Shown here: in pieces, positions 25,615 through 33,184 of the stretch
How the letters are laid out: each line of letters starts with the position of its first letter
How positions within the stretch are numbered: position 1 is the first letter of the stretch
Assembly: GCF_022869165.1 (NCBI RefSeq)
Contig: NZ_CP094929.1
Span: 744,001 to 808,000, forward strand
Origin: Sphaerochaeta associata
Lineage (GTDB): Bacteria; Spirochaetota; Spirochaetia; Sphaerochaetales; Sphaerochaetaceae
Reading direction: 5' to 3'
Length of the DNA stretch: 64,000 nt
Notes under the pieces: generated by a model
The model's input: the letters and a program-made list of their open reading frames with translations, nothing else
The model's database searches: none
Told to the model about the DNA's origin: nothing
Made by a program: the position numbers and the translations under genes

Positions 25615-26268
25615 TCACCTCACTTTTGACTCAAGGGTCTTTACCAGCCTGCTCAAGGGGAGGCAGATACTCAAATACAGCAATCCTGTCACCAGGAAAG
25701 TGGGGCCGTACACTGCGGTTTCGCTCGCCCAGGAGTCGGTTCGGTACATCAAATCACCTCCTGCGATCATGGCGAGGACCGAGGAGTTCTTGATCAGGTT
25801 CACTGCCTGGTTGGTCAATGAGGGGAGGGCGATTTTCATTGCCTGGGGGATGATCACATGGAACATGGTTTGCAGATAGGAAAAGCCTTGGCTCATCGCC
25901 GCTTCCGATTGCTGCTTGGGTATGGCCAGTATGGAGGCTTCCACAACGGCGATGCCGAAGGCTCCGGTGTACAAGGCCAGGCCCAGACAGCCGACACTAA
26001 AGGGGGAGAGGACTACTCCCATCCGGGGCAGGACGTAGTAGAAGAAGAAAATCTGTACAACCAAGGGAGTGTTTTGAAAGAGGCTCATGTACAGCCAGAG
26101 GATGCTCTTGCCGGTTCTTGCATGCGAGCAGCGAACCAAGCCTCCTGCAAGGCTTATGAGTAGGGTGAGGACCAGGGCAAGCAGGGAGACGACCAACGTC
26201 ATCCCGAAGCCGGCAAGGAATATTGAAAAATCAGTGAACAGGCGTTCCCACATCCATAATTTGAACAC
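25615..26268 (-). CDS. Polar amino-acid ABC transporter permease (first)
   Basis: The protein (217 aa) is of the HisQ/GlnP type, with FQNTPLVVQIFFFYY and the EAA loop QSEAAMSQGFSYLQTMFHVIIPQA. It starts with GTG at 26266-26268, supported by GGGAG six bases upstream. It is separated from the binding-protein gene by a hairpin-containing spacer. Confidence 0.9.
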   Translation of the reverse strand: MFKLWMWERLFTDFSIFLAGFGMTLVVSLLALVLTLLISLAGGLVRCSHARTGKSILWLYMSLFQNTPLVVQIFFFYYVLPRMGVVLSPFSVGCLGLALYTGAFGIAVVEASILAIPKQQSEAAMSQGFSYLQTMFHVIIPQAMKIALPSLTNQAVNLIKNSSVLAMIAGGDLMYRTDSWASETAVYGPTFLVTGLLYLSICLPLSRLVKTLESKVR

Positions 26269-26297
26269 AAAGTACTCCCTTTTGGCTTGAAATAGAT

Positions 26298-26323
26298 CCT
26301 ACCCCCTTGTTACAGGGGGTAGG
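26298..26323 (-). promoter_or_regulatory. Stem-loop between binding-protein and permease genes
   Basis: A perfect 9-bp stem, CCTACCCCC with GGGGGTAGG, and an 8-base loop follow the binding-protein stop. It lacks a long T-run and probably gives differential expression by processing or partial termination. Confidence 0.6.
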
Positions 26324-26340
26324 AAGAACAGAACAGATGG

Positions 26341-27138
26341 TTATCGCAAACCCCATGCGGTAAGCATCGAACTCATTGCACCGGTGGCCTCCAAGTCGGC
26401 TATGGTGGCATTTACTGCGTCAAGCAGGGCGGTATTGCCCTTCTTGACGGCGATACCGTAATCCTGCTTGGCGAAGCGTTCGGCAAGCAGCATGGTTGAA
26501 TCTTCCATGTAGCCGTTGAGGATGGCGAAGTCCACGCTGAAGGCGTCGACTCTTCCACTGTCCAGGGCTACCTTGATCTCCGGGTAGGTGGCAAATTCAC
26601 TGAACTTGAGCGTAATTCCCGCTTCTGCGGCCCCGGCTTCCAGGCTCTTCTTGGTGGTAGCACTCTGCGCCACCCCGATGGTTTTTCCTGCAAGGTCGGA
26701 GAAGACGGCATAGGGTGATGATTTCTTAACCATCACGGCCACTGCATCGACATAGTAGATGGTGGAAAAGTCCCAGCTCTTGCGGCGCTCTTCGGTTACG
26801 GTGAAGGTTGCGGCAACCATGTCCAGCTCACCGGTGTCCAAGAGGGGACCTCGTGTTTTTGCGGTTACCGGTGTGAGTCTGATTGCATTCTCATCGCCGA
26901 AAATCCTCTTTGCAACGGCTTTTGCCAGGTCGATCTCAAACCCTTCGATTTCCCCGGTGTTGATGTTCTTGTAGCCGAAGGAGGGAACGTCGACTTTGCA
27001 GCCGACACTCAAATAGCCTTTCGCTTTCACAGCGGACAAGGGGTCGGAAGCGGCAGCCTCTTTCGTCCCTGCGGCGGACAGGGGGGAGAGCAGTACGATG
27101 AGCAACAGAACAGCAACAGAGCATGTGACGTTCTTCAT
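26341..27138 (-). CDS. Amino-acid ABC transporter substrate-binding protein
   Basis: The exported protein (265 aa) is of the family 3 type. A signal peptide covers about residues 1-24 (ending LSPLSAAG). GYLSVGCKVDVPSFG, EGFEIDLAKAVAKRIFGD and the DMVAATFTVTEERRKSWDFS signature follow. The ATG at 27138 is preferred to a TTG at 27156 because GAGGA lies just before it. It partners with the two downstream permeases and the upstream ATPase. The exact amino acid cannot be read from the sequence. Confidence 0.92.
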   Translation of the reverse strand: MKNVTCSVAVLLLIVLLSPLSAAGTKEAAASDPLSAVKAKGYLSVGCKVDVPSFGYKNINTGEIEGFEIDLAKAVAKRIFGDENAIRLTPVTAKTRGPLLDTGELDMVAATFTVTEERRKSWDFSTIYYVDAVAVMVKKSSPYAVFSDLAGKTIGVAQSATTKKSLEAGAAEAGITLKFSEFATYPEIKVALDSGRVDAFSVDFAILNGYMEDSTMLLAERFAKQDYGIAVKKGNTALLDAVNATIADLEATGAMSSMLTAWGLR

Positions 27139-27184
27139 GAGATTCCTCACTTGCAAGAGATTATTTTGTCCAGCAACACCGGAC

Positions 27185-27934
27185 TCAGGCGCTTTTCAGG
27201 ATTTTTGAGAGGAACTGCTTTGTTCGTTCCTGCGTGGGGGTGTTGAACACTTCATCCGGGCTTCCGTCTTCGACAATGCGTCCTCCGTCAAGGAAGAGCA
27301 CCCTGTCGGCGATGGACCTGGCAAATCCCATTTCATGGGTTACCACCACCATGGTTATGTTCTTCTCGTGGGCGATTGTTTGCATGATCTCCAGCACCTC
27401 GCTGATCATCTCGGGGTCGAGGGCGCTGGTGGGCTCGTCGAACAAGAGCACCGGTGGTTTCATGCACAGTGCCCGTGCTATGGCAACGCGCTGCTGTTGG
27501 CCGCCTGAGAGCTGGGCAGGGTAGGCATGCGCCTTGTCCTGCAATCCTACTTGTACAAGGTGTTCCATCGCTGATTGCACGGCGGCAGAGCGAGTCTCTT
27601 TTCTCAGCTTCTGGGGAGCCAGGCACAGGTTGTCCAGCACCGTCATATGGGGATAGAGATTGAACTGCTGGAAGACCATCCCGATTCCTTCGCGGATCTT
27701 GCACAGTTCACGACCCTTCTTGGCCGTCAACTCCTTGCCCTCCACCACGACGGTTCCTTCCTGGGGGCGTTCGAAGAGGTTGATGCATCGCAGCAACGTG
27801 CTCTTGCCGCCCCCCGAGGGGCCGATGATGACGGTTTTCGATCCATAGGGGATGTCGAGGTTGATTGCATCGAGTACTTGCAATGATCCAAATCGCATGG
27901 TCACATCCCTCAGGCTGATAATCGGTGTACTCAT
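27185..27934 (-). CDS. Amino-acid ABC transporter ATP-binding protein (GlnQ-like)
   Basis: The ATPase (249 aa) shows Walker [10 protein letters not shown] near residue 38, a Q-loop at [14 protein letters not shown], the signature [15 protein letters not shown], Walker [14 protein letters not shown] and the switch histidine in [10 protein letters not shown]. It powers the importer encoded downstream. GGAGGGAG precedes the ATG. A strong intrinsic terminator lies only about 20 bases upstream of its start on the same strand, so expression is probably set by readthrough. Confidence 0.93.
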   Translation of the reverse strand: MSTPIISLRDVTMRFGSLQVLDAINLDIPYGSKTVIIGPSGGGKSTLLRCINLFERPQEGTVVVEGKELTAKKGRELCKIREGIGMVFQQFNLYPHMTVLDNLCLAPQKLRKETRSAAVQSAMEHLVQVGLQDKAHAYPAQLSGGQQQRVAIARALCMKPPVLLFDEPTSALDPEMISEVLEIMQTIAHEKNITMVVVTHEMGFARSIADRVLFLDGGRIVEDGSPDEVFNTPTQERTKQFLSKILKSA

Positions 27935-27954
27935 AAGGTTCTCCCTCCAAGGAT

Positions 27955-27995
27955 AAAAAAAAGAAGCCCAGCACGCGCTTTGCGTGTTGGACTTC
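27955..27995 (-). terminator. Attenuator-like terminator upstream of the glnQ-like gene
   Basis: On the minus strand GAAGTCCAACACGC pairs with GCGTGCTGGGCTTC (13 of 14 positions, one as a G-T pair), followed at once by eight T (27955-27962). It lies between the putative promoter (28012-28039) and the start codon at 27934, so it must be read through for operon expression. Confidence 0.7.
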
Positions 27996-28011
27996 TTTGT
28001 CTTGGCGCCAT

Positions 28012-28039
28012 TCTATACAGAATTTGGATGTTTATGCAA
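28012..28039 (-). promoter_or_regulatory. Promoter of the amino-acid ABC operon
   Basis: On the minus strand TTGCAT (28034-28039) and TATAGA (28012-28017) are spaced 16 bases. The start site would fall about 10 bases before the attenuator stem. An ATG just after the -10 opens a 26-codon Arg-rich frame that ends on the start codon of the ATPase gene, but it would be nearly leaderless. Confidence 0.5.
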
Positions 28040-28294
28040 CCGGTATGTAATAAGAACGGAAATTATGTTGACAGCGTAGAAAAACCATGCTTGGAGAACC
28101 TGTTTTGGTGCCTTATATTCGGAATTAGGGTTTTTTAAGTAGAAATCCTTCCCTTCTAGGTAAATTTGCCTTGGTTCCTCCTCTTGTTTGCTAGAATTCA
28201 GTTTCTTGAATATCAGGTGAAGCAACAAGAGTAGCTATACCCAAAAAGATGGTTTCTGTGTATGACGGGTTTGGCTTACTCAGGGGAGAGGCAT

Positions 28295-28366
28295 ATGCGA
28301 TGGAGGATTTGGAGATATTTCTGCATGCTTTTCATGTTTGCCTTTGCCACGGTGCAAAGCATGTAG
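28295..28366 (+). CDS. Possible small hydrophobic peptide
   Basis: A 23-codon frame starts six bases after GGGGAG. It encodes basic residues (MRWRIWRY) followed by a hydrophobic stretch (FCMLFMFAFATV) and stops at TAG 28364-28366. The size and charge pattern are those of small membrane peptides, including type I toxins. No antisense RNA or promoter was recognised. It lies in a 420-base gap between the amino-acid ABC leader and the next gene, which otherwise shows nothing clear. It may be chance. Confidence 0.25.
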   Translation: MRWRIWRYFCMLFMFAFATVQSM

Positions 28367-28389
28367 GCAGGATCAGGGAACTTCTTTAA

Positions 28390-29346
28390 TTACTGCTCGG
28401 TCATAGGACCCCAGGATGCCTTGCCGGGGTCAAACTTGAGTATCTGCAGCGATGAAATCAGGTAACTCTCAAATTTCAGATCATCCACTCCTGCAATCGG
28501 GGCGTATTCGCCGATGAACAATACGGGATCTGTATCTGAATTTGTCATCAGTTTTTGATAATCAAGTGCGTAGGGGTAGTATGATTCTTGTGATTCTCCA
28601 TATCCGACGAGAACCTTCGCATCAGCTTTGGTGAGCAGTAAATGAGAGAATTCCTGGTAGCCTCCAGCTTGGCCGTCCAGCTTGTTTTCATGTTCGAAGG
28701 CCACCCTGATCCGCTTCAGCCAAATTGTATCGGCTTTATTCCATGTGCAGCAATTTTTAGGTACAAGATCTTCTCTGCTGTAAAAAGCATAATCGAGAGA
28801 GTAGTACTCCGGCTGCACAAGCAAGGACAATCTATCGGCCAATTCGAAAACAGTGCTGCGAATGTAGGATGTCATGGTCTTATTGGACCGAAAGGCAGCG
28901 CAATACTCAGTATACGAATCCTTGATGATTTCAAGCCAAAGGCGATGAATTTCCTGCAACCTCTCAACAGCCTGTGTCTCCATGCACAATACCCCCAAAT
29001 ACGTATCTGCTTTGAGGGTATCACTTTTCTCTCGTGAAAGAAAGGAAATCCCTCCTGTGGTTGATGTGGGCCTTTTTGGATATCCAATTTGCATGAGATG
29101 GATGAATGAAATGCTCTGTAGACCTGCTGCCCGAAGTTGCCCTGCAACTTGAATAATCTTGGTTTCCAAGCATTCCTGCATATCTCGAGTGAAGCATATC
29201 CGAATAAAAGCAACCTTATTGCGTATGTTGGATCGGGTGAGGTCCTGAGGGTAAAGAAAGTGGTTCCGAATTATGAAGGCACTGAAATGATTGGCTTCCC
29301 TTGTTGACCAAGGCCTATCGGCCTCCGACCAACTTTGCCGGTACAT
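28390..29346 (-). CDS. Hypothetical protein, possible PD-(D/E)xK nuclease-like fold
   Basis: The protein (318 aa) was not recognised as a known family. In the C-terminal third, LDYAFYS followed by RIRVAFEHENKLD, and then HLLLTKADAKVLVGYG, follow the D...ExE layout of restriction-endonuclease-like domains (Asp near residue 190, Glu-x-Glu near 225). The N-terminal part is basic and aromatic without visible motifs. The ATG at 29346 is preferred to 29352, where GGAG would abut the start. It lies beside toxin-antitoxin modules, so a defence or mobile-element role is possible. The nuclease idea is an inference from pattern only. Confidence 0.55.
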   Translation of the reverse strand: MYRQSWSEADRPWSTREANHFSAFIIRNHFLYPQDLTRSNIRNKVAFIRICFTRDMQECLETKIIQVAGQLRAAGLQSISFIHLMQIGYPKRPTSTTGGISFLSREKSDTLKADTYLGVLCMETQAVERLQEIHRLWLEIIKDSYTEYCAAFRSNKTMTSYIRSTVFELADRLSLLVQPEYYSLDYAFYSREDLVPKNCCTWNKADTIWLKRIRVAFEHENKLDGQAGGYQEFSHLLLTKADAKVLVGYGESQESYYPYALDYQKLMTNSDTDPVLFIGEYAPIAGVDDLKFESYLISSLQILKFDPGKASWGPMTEQ

Positions 29347-29386
29347 CGGCATCTCCAGTCCTCTATCAGTTTCTGTGGTTGGAGTC

Positions 29387-29416
29387 TTGACAAACCCTAT
29401 TTGATAGGGTTAATAT
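29387..29416 (+). promoter_or_regulatory. Promoter and operator of the HigBA-like module
   Basis: TTGACA at 29387-29392 and TAATAT at 29411-29416 are spaced 18 bases. The spacer is a palindrome, AACCCTA-TTTGA-TAGGGTT (29393-29411), a natural site for autorepression by the antitoxin or the complex. Confidence 0.7.
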
Positions 29417-29426
29417 TAGGTGGTTT

Positions 29427-29786
29427 ATGGTTTTATTTCTTGAATTTGTCATGATGCCGGAGTTCGATCGACAATGGAAACGCCTCGGACTTGGCGATGA
29501 GGATCTTCGAAGACTTCAGAAGCAGTTATTGGAGAATCCTAAGGCAGGCAGTGTGATAAGAGGCACCGGAGGGTTACGTAAGGTGCGGATTGCTTTCCCT
29601 GGGCGTGGTAAGAGCGGGAGTGGTCGGGTAGCGTATGTGGATTTCACACCGTATAGGACAATTTATTTGATTACGGCATATGCAAAAGCAGACAAGGATA
29701 CTCTGTCGGCTGTGCAAAGAAATGAAATCGCAAATATGATTGCCATGCTTGAACGAAGTATGAAGAAACAGGAGCTGCACAAATGA
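29427..29786 (+). CDS. higB: RelE/HigB-type toxin
   Basis: The protein (119 aa) is a RelE/ParE-superfamily mRNA interferase of the HigB/RelE2 branch. FDRQWKRLGLGDEDLRRLQ, NPKAGSVIRGTGGLRKVRIA and GKSGSGRVAYVDF are its typical blocks. Such toxins cleave mRNA on the ribosome and are neutralised by the cognate antitoxin. AGGTGG is close to the ATG at 29427. The gene precedes and overlaps the antitoxin gene by four bases, the reversed order typical of higBA. The promoter holds a palindromic operator. Confidence 0.85.
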   Translation: MVLFLEFVMMPEFDRQWKRLGLGDEDLRRLQKQLLENPKAGSVIRGTGGLRKVRIAFPGRGKSGSGRVAYVDFTPYRTIYLITAYAKADKDTLSAVQRNEIANMIAMLERSMKKQELHK

Positions 29787-30091
29787 GTGTATATTCGAGT
29801 ATAAAGCAGGGGCTTGATGAAGCCGTCAAATATCAGGATGGAAAGGTCAATGCAAGGAAGATCCGAATTGTTGTAAAGCCGGTGGAGACATTCAGTGGTG
29901 AGGATATCAAGAGAATCCGTCAGAATGTTGGTTTGAGCCAGGTTGTTTTCGCATCCTCCCTTGGGGTGTCAAAGAAGACGGTAGAAGCATGGGAGTGCGG
30001 CAGAAATACTCCCGAAGGGCCTTCACGCAGGCTTCTTCAGTTGATCAGGGACTATCCTGAGATGATTGATCAATACCTGGTCAAAGCATAG
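29783..30091 (+). CDS. higA: HigA/NadS-type XRE-family antitoxin
   Basis: The DNA-binding protein (102 aa) has an N-terminal region probably wrapping the toxin. A helix-turn-helix at residues 45-80 (IKRIRQNVGLSQVVFASSLG, VSKKTVEAWECGRNTP) follows, and the tail SRRLLQLIRDYPEMI is typical of this family. It neutralises the upstream toxin and probably represses the shared promoter. A degenerate repeat copy follows the gene. Confidence 0.88.
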   Translation: MSVYSSIKQGLDEAVKYQDGKVNARKIRIVVKPVETFSGEDIKRIRQNVGLSQVVFASSLGVSKKTVEAWECGRNTPEGPSRRLLQLIRDYPEMIDQYLVKA

Positions 30092-30109
30092 CTGATGGTA
30101 CTTTGGACG

Positions 30110-30256
30110 CTTAGACCTGCCTACTAAAGTCACGGCTCATTCCGGGGCGTTTAATTCCGAACAACGACCCAAACAGCAGCTTGGCTCTCAGGCACAAAAA
30201 CACTCATCTTACGATTCCTGTGGACTTTTTGGAATCCGTACCTGGCACCGATGGTT
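30110..30256 (+). repeat. Degenerate A-B repeat copy
   Basis: ATTCCGGGGCGTTTAATTCC and AACGACCCAAACAGCAGCTTG match the A tail. CTTACGATTCCTGTGGAC and CCGTACCTGGCACCGATGGTT match the B tail. It separates the HigBA-like and DinJ-YafQ-like modules. Confidence 0.7.
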
Positions 30257-30280
30257 ATAGTCAATGTACATACAAAGCAT

Positions 30281-30297
30281 TTACATTAGACATGTAA
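30281..30297. promoter_or_regulatory. Palindromic operator of the DinJ-YafQ-like module
   Basis: TTACAT-TAGAC-ATGTAA is a perfect 6-bp inverted repeat, 45 bases before the antitoxin start. The surrounding sequence is AT-rich with several ACAT/ATGT words. It is consistent with ribbon-helix-helix antitoxin binding. Confidence 0.5.
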
Positions 30298-30342
30298 TTT
30301 ACTATACTTGAAGTGAGGATTAGGATGAGAGGAGAATATAAT

Positions 30343-30618
30343 ATGGCAGGAAAAGCTGACACCAGTATGACGATACGGATGAACCGGGATGTAAAACAGC
30401 AAGCACAGCAGATTTTTTCCGACCTTGGGATGGACATGTCTACAGCAATCAATATTTTTTTAAGGCAGGCAATCAGTTTCAAGGGCCTTCCTTTTGAAGT
30501 AGCTCTTCATACTCCCAACGAAGTTACGTTGGCTGCAATGGATGCGGCTGAACATGACAAAGACATGCATGGCCCTTTTGAAAGTGTTGCCAGTTTGATG
30601 GACGCCTTGGATGCTTAA
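30343..30618 (+). CDS. dinJ: RelB/DinJ-family antitoxin
   Basis: The protein (91 aa) has the N-terminal ribbon-helix-helix pattern TSMTIRMNRDVKQQAQQIFS followed by GMDMSTAINIFLRQAI, which is diagnostic of RelB/DinJ. The C-terminal part would wrap the toxin. The start at 30343 follows AGAGGAGA; the GTG at 30313 has no site. It overlaps the toxin gene by eight bases. Confidence 0.88.
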   Translation: MAGKADTSMTIRMNRDVKQQAQQIFSDLGMDMSTAINIFLRQAISFKGLPFEVALHTPNEVTLAAMDAAEHDKDMHGPFESVASLMDALDA

Positions 30619-30889
30619 GCTGGAATTTACAGGTCAGTTTAAGAAAGACTATAAATTGGCGATTAAGCGAGGTTGTAATCCAAGTAAGTTGGAGCAGGTC
30701 ATCACGCTTTTATGCAATGAGCAGCCGTTGCCGGAGGTCTACAGAGATCATGCGCTTGTCAATTCCAGAAACTACACAGGTATGCGAGAATGCCATATTC
30801 AGCCGGATTGGTTACTTGTTTACAAAGTTGTTCAGCAAGCACTTATCCTGAAATTGATTAGAACTGGAACGCATAGCGATTTGTTTTGA
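30611..30889 (+). CDS. yafQ: YafQ-family mRNA interferase toxin
   Basis: The toxin (92 aa) matches YafQ in length and catalytic layout. His47 is in YRDHAL, His62 in ECHI, Asp66 in QPDWLLVYK and His88 in GTHSDLF, which agree with the YafQ active-site set (H50, H63, D67, H87). It cleaves mRNA within translating ribosomes when free of DinJ. All key residues are present, so it should be active. Confidence 0.9.
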   Translation: MLKLEFTGQFKKDYKLAIKRGCNPSKLEQVITLLCNEQPLPEVYRDHALVNSRNYTGMRECHIQPDWLLVYKVVQQALILKLIRTGTHSDLF

Positions 30890-30961
30890 GACTTCTTCAA
30901 TAACAACGAGAATCATCAGATTGCAACAACCCTGCTTTTGCGATTATCTTGCATGACAAAA

Positions 30962-31105
30962 AAAGCCAAAGGTTGACCATTACTGATCAGCCTTGTGGGT
31001 TTATTGGAACTTGTACCCGGAACCCTGTTTCTCAAAACCCTTGACTTAAACCGCTATCTTGCGATTCCTTTGGTTTTTTGGAATCCATACCTGGTTTCGA
31101 TGCTT
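30962..31105 (+). repeat. Head-B repeat copy (diverged)
   Basis: The head GCCAAAGGTTGACCATTACTG-type hairpin is followed by the B tail (ACCCGGAACCCTGTTTCTC, AACCGCTATCTTGCGATTCC, ACCTGGTTTCGATGCTT). It separates the DinJ-YafQ-like module from the AbiE-like module. Confidence 0.75.
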
Positions 31106-31162
31106 GTTTATTATAGTAAAATTATACATACATATGGTATGAAAAAATAAAAAAAGATAAAC

Positions 31163-31191
31163 TTGACTTCAGTTTATATATTGAACATAAT
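31163..31191 (+). promoter_or_regulatory. Promoter of the AbiE-like module
   Basis: TTGACT at 31163-31168 and CATAAT at 31186-31191 are spaced 17 bases in a very AT-rich stretch, 48 bases before the AbiEi start. Confidence 0.65.
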
Positions 31192-31238
31192 ACAGAGTAT
31201 ATGTATGGATATTTTATATATAACGAACTGGAGGATGT

Positions 31239-32003
31239 ATGGCTGCATTGGATTCAAGTATGCAGGAAGGATTGCTCGTTGATAGAGCATGGTTTGGCCG
31301 GCAGGGGATAGAATCTACTGCCGTGGATTATTACCTCCGTTCCGGCAAAATTGAATCTTTGGTGCATGGTCTCTACAGAAAACCAGGGCCGCCGTTGAAA
31401 TGGCAACAGGTCGTGTACTCGCTGATTGTACTCGGTCATGATGTTCATGTCGGACACTTGACTGCCTTGAGTTATCACGGGTATGAGCATACCTTGAAGC
31501 TTGGTGTTGCACAGCGTATTAGATTGTACAGTACCCGGAGTCTTCCGTCATGGGTTGGGAAGGTGGATATCGGTCCTGGCTTCATCAAGATGAAACGCAA
31601 TCTGTTTCCCGATGGTTCAATCGGGCTAATTAACGTTTCATTCGGGACATGGGATTGGCCGATACCGTATTCATCTGCTGAACGTGCGTTTATCGAATTG
31701 GCAAGCACCCTTGAGACACGAGAAGACATCCTGCAGGCAAAATTAATGTTGGAAGGAGCTGCCAACCTGCGGCCTATGCTTTTGCAGTCACTCTTGGAAG
31801 CTTGTGGCAATATACAAACGAAGCGATTGTTTCTTTGGCTTGCCAGGACCATAGGTCACCCTTGGTATAAGCATATCGACATATCCCGGATCAACCTGGG
31901 GACTGGAAAACGTCAGGTAGTAAGCGGGGGTACTCTTGATGCTCAGTTTTTAATCACCGTACCCAAGGAGGTCCAGGATGGACAACAAGAACCCCTATTT
32001 TAG
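31239..32003 (+). CDS. AbiEi-type antitoxin (type IV toxin-antitoxin)
   Basis: The protein (254 aa) begins with a winged-helix domain. WFGRQGIESTAVDYYLRSGKIESLVHGLYRKPG is the typical AbiEi N-terminal pattern, and a C-terminal antitoxin domain covers residues 90-250. It usually represses its own promoter and counteracts the nucleotidyltransferase toxin. GGAGG lies before the ATG. It overlaps the toxin gene by 26 bases, indicating coupling. Confidence 0.85.
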   Translation: MAALDSSMQEGLLVDRAWFGRQGIESTAVDYYLRSGKIESLVHGLYRKPGPPLKWQQVVYSLIVLGHDVHVGHLTALSYHGYEHTLKLGVAQRIRLYSTRSLPSWVGKVDIGPGFIKMKRNLFPDGSIGLINVSFGTWDWPIPYSSAERAFIELASTLETREDILQAKLMLEGAANLRPMLLQSLLEACGNIQTKRLFLWLARTIGHPWYKHIDISRINLGTGKRQVVSGGTLDAQFLITVPKEVQDGQQEPLF

Positions 32004-32895
32004 GCAAGTTGAACTATTGGTTCGTATTCTGCCTTTGGTGGGAGAGCATCCATGTTTCGCTCTGAAAGGGGGGACTGCAATCAATTTGTTCTACCGGAAT
32101 ATGCCACGTCTTTCTGTTGATATCGATTTGGTGTACGTGCCGATAGGGGAGCGGGCACCATCGCTCGATACGATGACCCGGAATCTCAAGGGAATAGGTG
32201 ATACTGTAATTGCACGGATTCCCAGTGCCAAAATCACATACTCTTCATTGAACCACACTGATTATATTAACCGATTGTTCATCGAAGCGGGGCGGGCAGT
32301 TGTAAAAGTAGAATTGTCACCAGTATTGCGGGGGACAGTATTTGAGCCTACTGTGATGAGAATAACTAAGGCTGCTGAGGAGATATTTGGATTTGCTGAA
32401 ATACCGGTGGTATCGTTTGAGGATTTGTTTGCAGGAAAAATTATGGCTGCGCTGGATAGGCAGCATCCAAGGGACCTCTATGATATCAAGGGGTTACTCG
32501 AGGGAGAGGGAATCTCTGCCAGAATGAAGGAAGCTTTCATCGTGTATCTACTCTCGCATAATCGGAGGATTGTTGAAATTCTCAATCCAAACTTACTTGA
32601 TATCAAGCAAACCTATGAGACCGACTTTGTTGGTATGACGACCGATCCGATTGCTCTGACGGATCTGATGGAGACAAGAGCCGAATTGATTCGGATTGTG
32701 CATTCCCTACTTGATGCACGGGACAAACAGTTCCTCATCGATTTTAAGAAAGGCCATCCAGATTGGTCCTACTTCAGCGTTCCTCACATCCAAGACCTTC
32801 CTGCCATCAAATGGAAGATGCACAATCTCGGTCAGACTGATGCTTTTCAAAGGCGACTCATGGTCGATAAGCTTAGAAGTAATTTAGATTGGTAA
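31978..32895 (+). CDS. AbiEii/AbiGii-family nucleotidyltransferase toxin
   Basis: The protein (305 aa) is a DNA-polymerase-beta-like nucleotidyltransferase. ALKGGTAINLF at residues 29-39 and LSVDIDLVY, with catalytic Asp48 and Asp50, form the active site. FEDLFAGKIMAALDRQHPRDLYDI near 145 is the family's second block. AbiEii proteins transfer nucleotides to tRNA acceptor ends and abort phage infection. The overlap with AbiEi and intact motifs suggest a working type IV module. It is followed directly by repeat module C. Confidence 0.87.
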   Translation: MDNKNPYFRQVELLVRILPLVGEHPCFALKGGTAINLFYRNMPRLSVDIDLVYVPIGERAPSLDTMTRNLKGIGDTVIARIPSAKITYSSLNHTDYINRLFIEAGRAVVKVELSPVLRGTVFEPTVMRITKAAEEIFGFAEIPVVSFEDLFAGKIMAALDRQHPRDLYDIKGLLEGEGISARMKEAFIVYLLSHNRRIVEILNPNLLDIKQTYETDFVGMTTDPIALTDLMETRAELIRIVHSLLDARDKQFLIDFKKGHPDWSYFSVPHIQDLPAIKWKMHNLGQTDAFQRRLMVDKLRSNLDW

Positions 32896-32909
32896 AGGAA
32901 AACTCTATG

Positions 32910-33011
32910 TCTGGATGGAGCTGTAAACCAATAAGGTCGTAGTCAGTGAAAAAAGTGTCTCCAAATCGAGCTCCTGTCCATCGAAAAGTGTCTACCAAAA
33001 CGTACGCATAG
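32910..33011 (+). repeat. Module C repeat, copy 1
   Basis: About 100 bases starting TCTGGATGGAGCTGTAAACC, with two direct copies of AAGTGTCT (AGTGTCTCC and AGTGTCTACC), and ending ACGTACGCATAG. Copies recur at 33786, 34833 and 36213. The two spaced AGTGTCT words resemble the multiple terminal repeats of IS21-type elements, but no IS21 gene is present. It is always followed by a head hairpin except at 36213. Confidence 0.8.
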
Positions 33012-33155
33012 CAAACCAAAGGCTGACCATTTCTGATCAGCCTTTGGTTTTATTGGATAGTGTACCTGGAACCCTGTTTCTCAAAACCCTTGATTCAAAC
33101 CGCTATCTTGCGATTCCTGTGGAACTTTTGGAATCCGTACCTGGTACCGATGGTT
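33012..33155 (+). repeat. Head-B repeat with perfect 14-bp hairpin
   Basis: AAACCAAAGGCTGA pairs perfectly with TCAGCCTTTGGTTT and runs into TATTGG, the best-preserved head in the window and close to an intrinsic terminator. The B tail follows and ends GTACCTGGTACCGATGGTT at 33155. The following sequence belongs to the truncated partner of the HEPN gene. Bases 32896-33184 hold only module C and this element. Confidence 0.85.
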
Positions 33156-33184
33156 GTCGCATCCGCAAGCCGAGTTTCTCAGCA

